Shown: positions 52,578 to 61,798, counted from the first letter of the stretch. The stretch is DNA of 64,000 nucleotides from Paenibacillus terricola (GCF_014779765.1 NZ_JACXZA010000001.1:372001-436000); one strand, 5' to 3'. A program made the numbers and translations. The notes: generated from the letters alone by a model not told the origin.

Positions 52578-53237
52578 ATGAAACAATTCGTCATTATCGG
52601 TCTGGGCCGTTTCGGCTCCAGCCTTGGCAAGGAGCTTGTCCAGCTTGGCTATGAGGTGCTTGGCATCGACAAGAATGAAGAAACGGTCGACGATATGAGC
52701 CGCGTATTGACGCATGTGGTTGCAGCGGATGCAACAGACGAAGAAACGCTGCGCGCACTGGGCGTTCGCAACTTCGACTGTGGCATCGTTGCGATTGGCG
52801 ATGATATTCAATCGAGTATTCTAGCCACCATTCAATTGAAGGACATTGGCGTGAAATCGGTCGTCGCGAAGGCGCTTAGCGAGCTGCACGGACGCGTATT
52901 GGAGAAGCTGGGCGTTGATCGCGTTATATATCCAGAGCGGGATATGGGTATTCGCGTAGCGCATCAGCTGGTGTCACCGAACCTGCTTGATTACATTGAG
53001 TTATCCAAAGATTATACGATTGCAGAACTTGCAGTACCGAACTGCCTGAACGGTAAATCACTGCAGGATATCAACACAAGGGCAAGATATGGCTGCAGCA
53101 TTGTAGCGATAAATAAGCCAAAGGGCGGCGTTATTATTGCCCCTACTGCCAACGAAGTGCTGGCGGAGAAGGATGTAATGGTCGTTATCGGCACGAACAA
53201 ACAAATCGAACAATTCGAAGAGGCAATTGTACGATAG
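52578..53237 (+). CDS. ktrA: KtrA-type RCK regulator of potassium uptake
   Basis: A 219-residue cytoplasmic RCK protein. The N-terminal Rossmann domain has VIIGLGRFGSSLGKELVQLG, binds ATP/ADP or NAD, and is followed by the C-terminal TrkA-C domain (about 135-217), where c-di-AMP binds in KtrA/KtrC. It gates the KtrB channel as a ring. It lies 32 bases after ktrB, with AGGTAGGAG upstream. Confidence 0.94.
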   Translation: MKQFVIIGLGRFGSSLGKELVQLGYEVLGIDKNEETVDDMSRVLTHVVAADATDEETLRALGVRNFDCGIVAIGDDIQSSILATIQLKDIGVKSVVAKALSELHGRVLEKLGVDRVIYPERDMGIRVAHQLVSPNLLDYIELSKDYTIAELAVPNCLNGKSLQDINTRARYGCSIVAINKPKGGVIIAPTANEVLAEKDVMVVIGTNKQIEQFEEAIVR

Positions 53238-53282
53238 CCATATTTTGCGCAATCACTGGCACATATGCTTCTGGGGGTAATT

Positions 53283-54563
53283 ATGTCGCATCAAGCATTG
53301 CTTGCAATTGCAATCTTTCTATTCGCATACGGCTTTATTATTTCGGAAAAAATTCATCGGACGATTCTCGCCATGATCGGCGGATTATTGATGGTTGCTT
53401 GTGGCATTGTCGACCAAGAGACGGCGATTCATCATATCGACTTTAACACGCTGGGGCTTCTTATCGGAATGATGATAATCGTCTCTATTACCGCTGATAC
53501 CGGTCTGTTCAGATATGTTGCGATCAAGGCTGCGAAGAGAGCGCAGGGCAGTCCGGTTCGAATAATGATTTCGCTTGCGGTCATCACTGCGATTGCATCC
53601 GCTTTTCTTGATAACGTGACGACTGTATTGTTAATCGTTCCGGTAACCTTTAGCATTACGCGCCAGCTTGGCGTATCTCCTTTTCCGTTTCTCATCAGTC
53701 AGATCGTGGCTTCCAATGTAGGCGGGACGGCTACGCTTATTGGCGATCCGCCGAATATTATGATTGGCAGCGCTGTGAAAGAACTGACGTTTATGGCATT
53801 CATAACGAATTTGGCGCCAATCGTTGTGATCGTTATGGCAAGTTATATTCCTTTATTCGTGTTTATGTTCAGAAAGCAACTGCAAACGTCAGAGGAACGT
53901 AAACGATCCATCATGGAACTGAATGTTAACGGACTCATTACCGATAGCCGCCTGCTTGTCAAATGTTTATCCGTGCTAGCGGTTACGATTATTGGTTTCT
54001 TCCTGCATCAAGCATTTCATTTCGAATCCGCGACAGTTGCGCTTGCCGGTGCGTTCATCTTGCTGTTGATTTCGGGTGAACATCAGATGGAGCATGCGAT
54101 CAGCAAGGTGGAATGGACGACGATTTTCTTCTTTATCGGGTTGTTCGTGCTCGTATCCGGGCTTGTTGAGACAGGTGTCATCGCTGATTTAGCGGCTCGC
54201 GCCATCGATTTGACGGGCGGAGATCCAGTCGCCGCATCCATGCTGATCATGTGGATGAGCGCAATTGCTTCGGCCTTCGTCGACAACATCCCATTCGTCG
54301 CTACGATGATTCCGATGATCCAGGAAATGGGCAGCATGGGCGTTGCGAATCTGGAGCCGCTCTGGTGGAGTTTAGCGCTCGGCGCTTGCTTAGGAGGCAA
54401 CGGGACCCTGATTGGTGCTAGCGCCAATCTGATAACAGCGGGCTTGGCGGCCAAAGAGGGACATCCGATTCGGTTCTTGCAGTACTTGAAATATGGGTTG
54501 CCGCTTATGCTCGTTTCTGTCGCATTATCAAGCATCTACGTTTATTTGCGCTATCTTGCGTAA
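53283..54563 (+). CDS. ArsB/NhaD-family transporter, copy 1
   Basis: A 426-residue membrane transporter of the ion transporter superfamily, with about 11-12 membrane segments. Members include NhaD Na+/H+ antiporters and ArsB/P-protein relatives. FNTLGLLIGMMIIVSITADTG, AFLDNVTTVLLIVPVTFSIT, ASNVGGTATLIGDPPNIMIG, VDNIPFVATMIPMIQEMG and GACLGGNGTLIGASANLI are typical of both. The ATG at 53283 follows GGGGG. The gene follows ktrA by 45 bases and may be in the same transcript. It is 75-80% like the next gene by inspection; the ion is not certain. Confidence 0.9.
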   Translation: MSHQALLAIAIFLFAYGFIISEKIHRTILAMIGGLLMVACGIVDQETAIHHIDFNTLGLLIGMMIIVSITADTGLFRYVAIKAAKRAQGSPVRIMISLAVITAIASAFLDNVTTVLLIVPVTFSITRQLGVSPFPFLISQIVASNVGGTATLIGDPPNIMIGSAVKELTFMAFITNLAPIVVIVMASYIPLFVFMFRKQLQTSEERKRSIMELNVNGLITDSRLLVKCLSVLAVTIIGFFLHQAFHFESATVALAGAFILLLISGEHQMEHAISKVEWTTIFFFIGLFVLVSGLVETGVIADLAARAIDLTGGDPVAASMLIMWMSAIASAFVDNIPFVATMIPMIQEMGSMGVANLEPLWWSLALGACLGGNGTLIGASANLITAGLAAKEGHPIRFLQYLKYGLPLMLVSVALSSIYVYLRYLA

Positions 54564-54644
54564 GCTTGCTAAGGCTTTACATAACCAAGATAGCTGAAGT
54601 ACAATGAATAATGAACATAGGGTTTTCACATAATTTCGTTTTAT

Positions 54645-54686
54645 TGGGGGAGTCTGTCACTTGACGGGCTCTCTTTGTCTTTTTTC
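54645..54686 (+). terminator. Possible terminator between the two ArsB/NhaD genes
   Basis: GAGTCTGTCA and TGACGGGCTC pair (G:U included) around a two-base loop, followed by TCTTTGTCTTTTTT. Confidence 0.5.
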
Positions 54687-54732
54687 CGGCAAGTGACGAT
54701 TCGCCCGGTCAAAAATGAACGGGGGGCAATCG

Positions 54733-56013
54733 ATGGAATCTCAAGCAATTGCTGCAATCGCGATCTTTCTTGTCATCTATGCACTTATTATTTCGGAGAA
54801 AATACACCGAACCATCATAGCGATGGTTGGCGGCATCATTATGGTCGCCGTAGGGATTGTCGATCAGGAGGCGGCGCTTCACCACATCGATTTCAATACG
54901 CTCGGGCTGCTGATCGGCATGATGATCATCGTCTCCGTAACGGCGGAGACAGGGTTGTTCAAGTATATCGCCGTTTGGGCAGCGAAGAAAGCCAAGGGCA
55001 GTCCGGTAAATATACTCATCGTGTTAATGCTTATTACCGCGATTGGCTCTGCTTTTCTGGATAACGTAACAACGATCTTATTGATGGTCCCAGTGACCTT
55101 CAGCATTACAAGACAGTTGAAGGTATCGCCGTTGCCTTATATCATGACGCAAATTATCGCTTCGAACGTTGGCGGTACTGCGACGCTGATCGGGGATCCG
55201 CCGAACATTATGATCGGCAGCGCGGTCAGCGAGCTGACGTTCATGGCCTTTATCAACAACCTAGCTCCCATTGCTGCTATTGTGCTGATCGTCTACATTC
55301 CGTTGTTTATTCTCATTTTTCGGAAGCAGCTTAAGACGACACCGGAGCTTCGCAGCAGCATTATGAGAATGGATGAACGGGAACTCATCACCGACCGCAA
55401 GCTGATGTACAAGAGTTTGACTGCCCTTGGTCTTACGATAATAGGCTTCTTCTTGCATCAAGCGCTCCATCTAGAGTCGGCGACCGTAGCGCTCGCCGGT
55501 GCGTTTCTGCTGCTCGTATTAACAGGCGAGCATACAATGGAGGAAGCGTTCCGCAAGGTGGAATGGACGACGATCTTCTTCTTCGTAGGTCTGTTCGTGC
55601 TCGTTGCAGGCCTCGTCGAAACGGACGTGATTGCAAAACTTGCGGCGCAGGCAATAGAGTGGACGGGAGGCAATGTGACGGCTGCCTCCATGCTCATTCT
55701 ATGGATGAGCGCAATCGCTTCTGCGTTCCTGGATAATATCCCGTTCGTTGCTACGATGATTCCGATGATCCAAGAGATGGGAAATATGGGCATCGATAAT
55801 CTGGAGCCGTTATGGTGGAGCCTCGCCCTTGGTGCATGCTTGGGAGGCAACGGTACGCTTATTGGCGCAAGCGCGAACCTGATTGCTGCAGGAATGGCAG
55901 GGAAAGAAGGGCATCCAATCAGTTTCGTGAAGTTTATGAAGGTTGCTTTTCCGCTCATGCTGCTTTCCATCGTTCTGTCCAGCGCGTACATTTATTTGAG
56001 ATATTTGATTTAA
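54733..56013 (+). CDS. ArsB/NhaD-family transporter, copy 2
   Basis: A 426-residue paralog of the gene before it, equal in length and colinear throughout, with the same signature stretches (SNVGGTATLIGDPPNIMIG; DNIPFVATMIPMIQEMGNMG; LGGNGTLIGASANLIAAGMA). It has its own leader with a possible terminator upstream and GGGGGG before the ATG, so it can be expressed apart from copy 1. Recent duplication with retained synteny seems likely; the two may differ in ion or pH range. Confidence 0.9.
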   Translation: MESQAIAAIAIFLVIYALIISEKIHRTIIAMVGGIIMVAVGIVDQEAALHHIDFNTLGLLIGMMIIVSVTAETGLFKYIAVWAAKKAKGSPVNILIVLMLITAIGSAFLDNVTTILLMVPVTFSITRQLKVSPLPYIMTQIIASNVGGTATLIGDPPNIMIGSAVSELTFMAFINNLAPIAAIVLIVYIPLFILIFRKQLKTTPELRSSIMRMDERELITDRKLMYKSLTALGLTIIGFFLHQALHLESATVALAGAFLLLVLTGEHTMEEAFRKVEWTTIFFFVGLFVLVAGLVETDVIAKLAAQAIEWTGGNVTAASMLILWMSAIASAFLDNIPFVATMIPMIQEMGNMGIDNLEPLWWSLALGACLGGNGTLIGASANLIAAGMAGKEGHPISFVKFMKVAFPLMLLSIVLSSAYIYLRYLI

Positions 56014-56064
56014 AGAAAGGTCCAAAAGATGTAAGAACAATTACGAGGCTGGAGGCGGTTTGCC

Positions 56065-56346
56065 ATGCTGACATATGCATTTAATCCGGATATCATCTAC
56101 ATTACGGAATCGAATAACGATGGAGATGTTGAATTTTTCATTCGCTTTGTTGTAGAAGCGCCGCATTTGGAGAAATTCAAAGAGGTTCAGCATTATTTTG
56201 AAGACAATGAGGTTTATACGGACGCTCTGTTCTATGCTTATGAGAATCATGAATATCGGGTTATCGTACGTTCGGATTATTATGTCGAGTTCGTGCTTCA
56301 ACTGATGAAGCATCGGCTCGTCGAGCAGGTGCAATGGAAGGAGTAG
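56065..56346 (+). CDS. Small conserved hypothetical protein
   Basis: A 93-residue protein rich in aromatic and acidic residues, without a family I can name. It includes FNPDIIYITESNNDGDVEFF, FVVEAPHLEKFKEVQHYFED and DYYVEFVLQLMKHRLVEQVQ. Predicted alpha/beta, cytoplasmic. GGAGGCGG is about eight bases before the ATG. It shares a terminator with the convergent gene. Confidence 0.75.
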   Translation: MLTYAFNPDIIYITESNNDGDVEFFIRFVVEAPHLEKFKEVQHYFEDNEVYTDALFYAYENHEYRVIVRSDYYVEFVLQLMKHRLVEQVQWKE

Positions 56347-56373
56347 CAGGCTAGACGTTCGTTTGGGGCAAAG

Positions 56374-56410
56374 AATAACGGGAAGGGCCGATGAGCCGCT
56401 TCCCGTTATT
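56374..56410. terminator. Bidirectional terminator between convergent genes
   Basis: AATAACGGGAAG and CTTCCCGTTATT form a perfect 12-bp stem; it overlaps the last codons of the minus-strand gene. Confidence 0.75.
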
Positions 56411-57107
56411 TGGATGGCTGGGCAATGACTCGGCCCGATAAGCTGTGGATGAGCGTGTAAGACGGATTGTGCGGGCCGCTGTCGCATAAGGATACAGCGT
56501 AAATAAGCGGGACGCCTGGTTGCCTCGGATTATAGTAGGCTTGTACCTCCGGCTGTAAAGTGCAGGCAACAGGAAGTTCTTGCTTCATTGCGATCGAGAG
56601 CGCTTGTTGCGGCGAAACGGCGGCATGATGGGCCCGATGAAACAGACGCTTCTCGAGCTTCGGATGGATGGTTCCTTCCGCTCGTCGTACGATACCGGTT
56701 GAATCAATGGTTATAGTGAGTATATCCCCCCATACTGGTGTTCCGAATAGAAGATGTTTGAACTCGACAATCGATTCGCCGGCATCAGACTTTGTCGCAT
56801 GGACGATAACTAGGTTTTGTTTGGGGTTTCGCAGACCGTATAATTTCTTGTGGGCTATAACGAACTCGTAGGCAATCCATCCTGGCGAATGCTTCGATGG
56901 TTTGGACAACGTTCCTGTCATCAAGGAAGGCGTTCCAGTTGCCTCGTTCATCCTGATGATTGACCCTTTGAATCTTTCTTTAGCGGGAGAGACTGCTTGC
57001 CCAACAGCGCGTTGAGCCGTTGCTGTTTCATTCGGCAAAATAAATGAAAGCAGCATAGCGGTAAATAGGGAGAGGAATCGGTAATGGTATGCAATCGTCA
57101 TTCTCAT
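56406..57107 (-). CDS. Secreted M4-propeptide-like (FTP/PepSY) protein without protease domain
   Basis: A 233-residue exported protein with a signal peptide (about 1-32, ending near NETATAQ). The middle and C-terminal parts resemble the FTP and PepSY propeptide domains of thermolysin-type proteases: LVIVHATKSDAGESIVEFKH, GTPVWGDILTITIDSTGIVR, and SPQQALSIAMKQELP. There is no HExxH catalytic domain and the frame ends cleanly, so it is a stand-alone propeptide-like protein, perhaps an inhibitor or chaperone of a protease encoded elsewhere. The start (57107 or 57101) is uncertain; AGGAGG precedes both. Confidence 0.65.
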   Translation of the reverse strand: MRMTIAYHYRFLSLFTAMLLSFILPNETATAQRAVGQAVSPAKERFKGSIIRMNEATGTPSLMTGTLSKPSKHSPGWIAYEFVIAHKKLYGLRNPKQNLVIVHATKSDAGESIVEFKHLLFGTPVWGDILTITIDSTGIVRRAEGTIHPKLEKRLFHRAHHAAVSPQQALSIAMKQELPVACTLQPEVQAYYNPRQPGVPLIYAVSLCDSGPHNPSYTLIHSLSGRVIAQPSK

Positions 57108-57276
57108 CAATCCTCCTGTTCTTAATTATCCAGTATGAGGAAGATGTTTGCGGTTTATTCCTTGCATGATCGGATAACGACAACATTGCAGTGCTATACT
57201 ATATGCATATAAAAATCGCGGCTCGGTGCGTTGCAGCCGCGATTTCTTATCTTTAAAAATTTCTTTTCAGGGATAA

Positions 57277-58173
57277 TCAAATCCGAGTCGGGTAAGTCGC
57301 TGCAAGATTATCGATCCATAGTCGGACGGCTGGGCTTAGACCAGATGGAGCAGCGTATATAAGCGATGTTGTCCGCTTCGTTTCTGCAAGCTCGCGTACC
57401 GGAACGATGGTAAGCTCGTTGGCGTCAAGCATTTGCGGGCGTACATAAGACTGCGGCAGCAGGGTGGCCGCTCTACAAGTAACGAGAAGCCGCAAGATCG
57501 CTTCGAAGGAATCGATCTCCATGCGGACGTCCGGCTCCAGCTTATACTTCTCGAACACTTCATCGGTAAGCGAGCGGTACCATGTGCCTTTGGTAAACAA
57601 AATGATGGGCAGTCCGTTCAACTGTTCGATTGTAAGCGGCCACCGGTCCGTTACAATCTGATTGCGCGGAGCGACGAGGACAAGATGGTCATCGAACAGC
57701 GGTACGCAGTGAAGCTGCGGGTCCTGGATGCGGGAGGCGACTATGCCGAAGTCTACCTTGCGCTCTCGAACGAGGGATACGATCTCGTGCGTCTTGCCGG
57801 TTACCGCCTTGATGTCGAGGTCAGGACGCTCCTCATTCATTAACCGGATGAAATCGGGCAGCGTTGTTTGAAGTGTTGTTAAACTCGCGCCGATCGTCAC
57901 TTCCGTTACGCCTTCCGAACGAAACCCGGATACGGTGTGCAAATAACGCTGGTGCAGGGTGCGAAGCTCCAAGGCGTATTCGTAAGTCAGTTGGCCGACA
58001 CGCGTCAGTTCCAGGCGTTTGCCGATCCGGCGGAACAGCTCAACGCCAAGCTCTTCTTCTAATTTGGCGATTCGGCGAGACAGCGCGGGCTGTGACAAAT
58101 TTAATTGTACAGACGCTTTATTCATGCTCGATTGTTCAACGACAATGGCGAATGCAAGCATATCTTCGAGCAA
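57277..58173 (-). CDS. LysR-family transcriptional regulator
   Basis: A 298-residue LysR regulator. N-terminal winged helix (AFAIVVEQSSMNKASVQLNL, SQPALSRRIAKLEEELGVEL) and a C-terminal periplasmic-binding-like co-inducer domain (VTIGASLTTLQTTLPDFI, then PLFDDHLVLVAPRNQIVTD). It starts at a TTG with GAGGGG upstream, and is divergent from sdhCAB. It resembles CcpC-like regulators of TCA cycle genes in position, but the ligand is unknown. Confidence 0.93.
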   Translation of the reverse strand: MLEDMLAFAIVVEQSSMNKASVQLNLSQPALSRRIAKLEEELGVELFRRIGKRLELTRVGQLTYEYALELRTLHQRYLHTVSGFRSEGVTEVTIGASLTTLQTTLPDFIRLMNEERPDLDIKAVTGKTHEIVSLVRERKVDFGIVASRIQDPQLHCVPLFDDHLVLVAPRNQIVTDRWPLTIEQLNGLPIILFTKGTWYRSLTDEVFEKYKLEPDVRMEIDSFEAILRLLVTCRAATLLPQSYVRPQMLDANELTIVPVRELAETKRTTSLIYAAPSGLSPAVRLWIDNLAATYPTRI

Positions 58174-58213
58174 TTGAACCCCTCAATTCTGGTGAAATCA
58201 ATGGTAGGTGAGG

Positions 58214-58236
58214 CCTTATGCAATATTGTTATAAGG
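58214..58236. promoter_or_regulatory. Candidate LysR operator between the regulator and sdhCAB
   Basis: CCTTAT (58214-58219), 11 bases, ATAAGG (58231-58236): a perfect dyad of the T-N11-A form typical of LysR sites. It lies 41 bases from the LysR start and about 100 bases from the sdh promoter. TATTGTT (58224-58230) and AACAATA (58244-58250) make a second overlapping dyad. Confidence 0.6.
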
Positions 58237-58315
58237 AATTATCAACAATACGCAATTCCATTATAAGCTCAAAAGGAGTAGGATTGAAAGTGTGGCTAAG
58301 TTGTGTCGACTTTTG

Positions 58316-58344
58316 TTGACGCTGTACGGGCTCAGGAGTACAAT
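58316..58344 (+). promoter_or_regulatory. Sigma-A promoter of sdhCAB
   Basis: TTGACG (58316-58321), 17-base spacer, TACAAT (58339-58344), 61 bases before sdhC. Confidence 0.75.
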
Positions 58345-58404
58345 GGAAAATGTTTTGTTAACCGTAATCCACAAGGGAAGTTATGAAAGGAGAACGCACC
58401 ACTT

Positions 58405-59079
58405 ATGAAAGCAAATTCGTACCATTGGCGGAAGCTGCATTCCCTGCTTGGGGTCATTCCGCTCGGCTTGTTCATCATTGAGCATGCCATCACGAACTAT
58501 TCCGCGTTCGAGAGCGGGGCAGAGGGCTTCAACAAGAGCGTCAAATTCCTGAACGATCTGCCGCTCGTGTACTTCTTGGAGATCTTCGGCATCTTCTTGC
58601 CGATATTGTTCCATGGCGTATACGGCCTCTACATGGCTTATCAATCGAACATGAATGCAGGCCGCTTCAGCTACGGCCGCAACTGGGCATTCGTTGCACA
58701 ACGTGTAACGGGTGTGATTACGTTCATCTTCATTATCTGGCATCTGTACGAGACGCGTTTCCAAGTAGCGGTCGGTAACTTGACGCACGAAGAGCTTGGC
58801 GCGCATATGCATGATATTTTCACGCATCCGGTCAGCTTGATCCTATACGTAATTGGCGTATTGGCAGCTGTATTCCACTTCAGCAACGGTCTGTGGGCAT
58901 TCCTGATTAGCTGGGGCATTACGGTCGGCCCACGTGCGCAGCGTGTATCGTCTGCGATTTGCATGGGTATTTTCGTCATTATCTCGGTGCTCTTCCTGTT
59001 GTCGATCGTAGCATTCACGGGCGACGAATTTAAGGAAGCGGCAGCAGCGGTAACGACTACTTGGAATCCGATCGGCTAG
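58405..59079 (+). CDS. sdhC: Succinate dehydrogenase cytochrome b558 subunit
   Basis: A 224-residue diheme membrane anchor of the Bacillus-type succinate:menaquinone reductase (SQR type B). Five membrane helices hold conserved histidines (WRKLHSLLGVIPLGLFIIEH near 10-28; LFHGVYGLYM; IIWHLYETRFQV; VFHFSNGLW). It brings electrons from SdhA/SdhB to menaquinone. Family length is about 200-220. It is first in the sdhCAB operon, and has its promoter and LysR site upstream. Confidence 0.95.
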   Translation: MKANSYHWRKLHSLLGVIPLGLFIIEHAITNYSAFESGAEGFNKSVKFLNDLPLVYFLEIFGIFLPILFHGVYGLYMAYQSNMNAGRFSYGRNWAFVAQRVTGVITFIFIIWHLYETRFQVAVGNLTHEELGAHMHDIFTHPVSLILYVIGVLAAVFHFSNGLWAFLISWGITVGPRAQRVSSAICMGIFVIISVLFLLSIVAFTGDEFKEAAAAVTTTWNPIG

Positions 59080-59105
59080 GAACACGATAAGGAGAGCGAT
59101 TCGAT

Positions 59106-60854
59106 ATGGCTAAAAATAAAATCATTGTCGTCGGCGGCGGTCTCGCTGGCCTCATGGCGACGATTAAAGCAGCAGAGGCCGGCGTTCACGTCGACCTGTT
59201 CTCGCTCGTGCCTGTTAAGCGTTCGCACTCGGTGTGCGCGCAAGGCGGCATCAACGGCGCGGTTAATACGAAGGGTGAAGGCGACTCCCCATGGGAGCAC
59301 TTTGACGATACGGTATACGGCGGCGACTTCTTGGCGAACCAACCGCCAGTTAAAGCAATGTGCGATGCAGCACCTGGCATCATTCACTTGATGGACCGTA
59401 TGGGCGTTATGTTCAGCCGTACGCCAGAGGGTCTGCTTGACTTCCGCCGCTTCGGCGGCACGCAATACCACCGTACGGCTTTTGCAGGCGCTACGACAGG
59501 CCAACAGCTGCTGTACGCTTTGGACGAGCAAGTCCGCCGCTGGGAAACAGCGGGCCTCGTAACGAAGTACGAGCACTGGGAATTCCTCGGTGCGGTGCTG
59601 GACGACGACGGCGTATGCCGCGGCGTATCGGCGCAGGACCTGCGTACGATGGAAGTCGTTACGATGCGCGCGGATGCAGTTATTCTTGCAACGGGCGGCC
59701 CTGGTATTATTTTCGGCAAAACGACGAACTCGGTTATCAATACAGGTACGGCAGCAAGCGCTGTGTACCAACAAGGCGTTAACTACGCGAACGGTGAGAT
59801 GATTCAGATTCACCCTACGGCTATTCCGGGCGATGACAAAAACCGTCTGATGTCGGAATCGGCACGTGGCGAGGGCGGACGGATCTGGACGTACAAAGAC
59901 GGTAAGCCTTGGTACTTCCTCGAGGAGAAATATCCTGCATACGGTAACCTCGTGCCGCGGGATATCGCTACGCGCGAGATCTTCAGCGTCTGCGTTGACC
60001 AGAAGCTCGGCATCAACGGCGAGAACATGGTATACCTTGACCTGTCTCATAAGGATCCGAAGGAGCTGGACGTTAAGCTCGGCGGCATCATCGAGATTTA
60101 TGAGAAGTTCGTTGGCGATGATCCACGCAAACTGCCAATGAAGATTTTCCCGGCTGTACACTACTCGATGGGCGGTCTGTGGGTTGACTACAACCAGATG
60201 ACGAACATTCCGGGTCTGTTCGCTTGCGGCGAATGCGAATACCAGTACCACGGCGCGAACCGTCTGGGCGCGAACTCGCTGTTGTCGGCAATCTTCGGAG
60301 GTATGGTTACGGGACCTAAAGCGGTCGAGTACATTAAAGGTCTGAAGAAGTCGGCAGAAGATATTGCATCGTCCGTCTTCGATCGCGCGAAGAATGAGCA
60401 AGCTGCTAAGTACGAGAGCATCCTCAAGATGGATGGCACGGAGAATAGCTACGTTCTGCACAAAGAGCTCGGCGAATGGATGACGAACAACATGACCGTT
60501 GTTCGCTACAACGACCGTCTGCAGCAAACGATCGATAAGATCAAAGAACTGAAGCAGCGTTACACAAAAATCAACATCAACGATACGGCGCGTTGGAACA
60601 ACGCAGGCGTTGCGTTCACGCGTCAGCTGTGGAACATGCTCGAGCTTGCTGAGTCGATGACGCTTGGCGCATTGCTGCGCAACGAAAGCCGCGGCGCTCA
60701 CTACAAGCCAGAATTCCCGGAACGCGACGACGAGCAGTTCTTGAAGACGACGATCGCGTCCTGGACAGCGGAAGGTCCGAAGATCTCATACGAAGATGTC
60801 GATACTTCGCTGATCAAGCCGCGTAAACGCGACTATTCGAGCAACAAGCACTAA
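59106..60854 (+). CDS. sdhA: Succinate dehydrogenase flavoprotein subunit
   Basis: A 582-residue flavoprotein that oxidises succinate to fumarate. FAD-binding IIVVGGGLAGLMATIKAAE at the start; VPVKRSHSVCAQGGINGAVN contains the histidine to which FAD is covalently bound; HPTAIPGDDKNRLMSESARG contains active-site residues; FPAVHYSMGGLWVDYNQMTN and ECEYQYHGANRLGANSLLSA are family signatures. Its start lies 26 bases after sdhC. Codon use is biased to a few preferred codons, as expected for a strongly expressed gene. Confidence 0.97.
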   Translation: MAKNKIIVVGGGLAGLMATIKAAEAGVHVDLFSLVPVKRSHSVCAQGGINGAVNTKGEGDSPWEHFDDTVYGGDFLANQPPVKAMCDAAPGIIHLMDRMGVMFSRTPEGLLDFRRFGGTQYHRTAFAGATTGQQLLYALDEQVRRWETAGLVTKYEHWEFLGAVLDDDGVCRGVSAQDLRTMEVVTMRADAVILATGGPGIIFGKTTNSVINTGTAASAVYQQGVNYANGEMIQIHPTAIPGDDKNRLMSESARGEGGRIWTYKDGKPWYFLEEKYPAYGNLVPRDIATREIFSVCVDQKLGINGENMVYLDLSHKDPKELDVKLGGIIEIYEKFVGDDPRKLPMKIFPAVHYSMGGLWVDYNQMTNIPGLFACGECEYQYHGANRLGANSLLSAIFGGMVTGPKAVEYIKGLKKSAEDIASSVFDRAKNEQAAKYESILKMDGTENSYVLHKELGEWMTNNMTVVRYNDRLQQTIDKIKELKQRYTKININDTARWNNAGVAFTRQLWNMLELAESMTLGALLRNESRGAHYKPEFPERDDEQFLKTTIASWTAEGPKISYEDVDTSLIKPRKRDYSSNKH

Positions 60855-60895
60855 GTCAAGCGAATGCTTGCGAAGCATTTTAGGAGGGGATAACG

Positions 60896-61660
60896 ATGGC
60901 GGAAACATCTGTTGCAGCCAAAACGGTAAAACTTATCATCTCCCGTCAGGACGGTCCGGATGCGGCACCGTACACGGAAGAGTTCGAAGTGCCATACCGT
61001 AACAATATGAACGTCATAAGCGCGCTGATGGAAATTCAGCGTAATCCGACGAAAGCGGACGGTTCCGGCACGGCGCCGGTATGCTGGGAATCGAACTGTC
61101 TCGAGGAAGTGTGCGGCGCTTGCTCGATGGTTATCAACGGCAAACCGCGCCAAGCATGCAGTGCGCTGATCGATAAGCTCGAGCAGCCAATCCGTCTGGA
61201 ACCAATGCGCACGTTCCCAGTTGTACGTGACTTGGTTATTAACCGCGAGCGTATGTTTAACGCCCTTAAACGTGTGAAAGCTTGGATTCCAATCGACGGT
61301 ACGTACGATCTGGGTCCTGGTCCTCGTATGGCAGAGACGAAACGTCAATGGGCATACGAGTTGTCCAAATGCATGACTTGCGGCGTTTGCCTTGAGTCTT
61401 GCCCGAACGTGAATGACCGCAGCAGCTTTATCGGCCCAGCTGCGATCTCGCAGGCTCGCTTGTTCAATACGCACCCAACGGGTGAGATGCACAAGGAAGA
61501 GCGTCTGGATGCACTGATGGAGGATGGCGGCATCGAAGGTTGCGGTAACTCGCAGAACTGTGTACGCGCATGTCCGAAGGGCATTCCGCTGACGACTTCC
61601 ATCGCTGCAATCAACAAGGATACGACGAAGCATCTGTTCAAAAAATGGCTCGGCATGTAA
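60896..61660 (+). CDS. sdhB: Succinate dehydrogenase iron-sulfur subunit
   Basis: A 254-residue protein with three Fe-S clusters: [2Fe-2S] in CWESNCLEEVCGACSMV, [4Fe-4S] in CMTCGVCLESCP, and [3Fe-4S] in GCGNSQNCVRACPKGIPLT. It passes electrons from SdhA to the heme-bearing SdhC. It is preceded by AGGAGGGG and is the last gene of the operon, followed by a terminator. Confidence 0.97.
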   Translation: MAETSVAAKTVKLIISRQDGPDAAPYTEEFEVPYRNNMNVISALMEIQRNPTKADGSGTAPVCWESNCLEEVCGACSMVINGKPRQACSALIDKLEQPIRLEPMRTFPVVRDLVINRERMFNALKRVKAWIPIDGTYDLGPGPRMAETKRQWAYELSKCMTCGVCLESCPNVNDRSSFIGPAAISQARLFNTHPTGEMHKEERLDALMEDGGIEGCGNSQNCVRACPKGIPLTTSIAAINKDTTKHLFKKWLGM

Positions 61661-61691
61661 TGCACAATTGCACATGCGCATAAGCCTTGAA

Positions 61692-61721
61692 GCGCCGGCA
61701 GAATAACTGCCGGCGTTTTTG
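61692..61721 (+). terminator. Intrinsic terminator after sdhCAB
   Basis: CGCCGGCAG and CTGCCGGCG form a perfect nine-bp stem around AATAA, followed by TTTTTG. Confidence 0.9.
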
Positions 61722-61798
61722 CACACCTAAGAGTCGATGTACGTTCGACAAATATTTCCCGGGAAAAGATAGTCATGTCGTTCACGAGGAGAGGCAAT

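Noticed and set aside
59076-60701. Long minus-strand open frame of 541 codons opposite sdhA
   Set aside because: It mirrors the biased codons of sdhA, has no family resemblance, and lacks a ribosome site; sdhA is certain.
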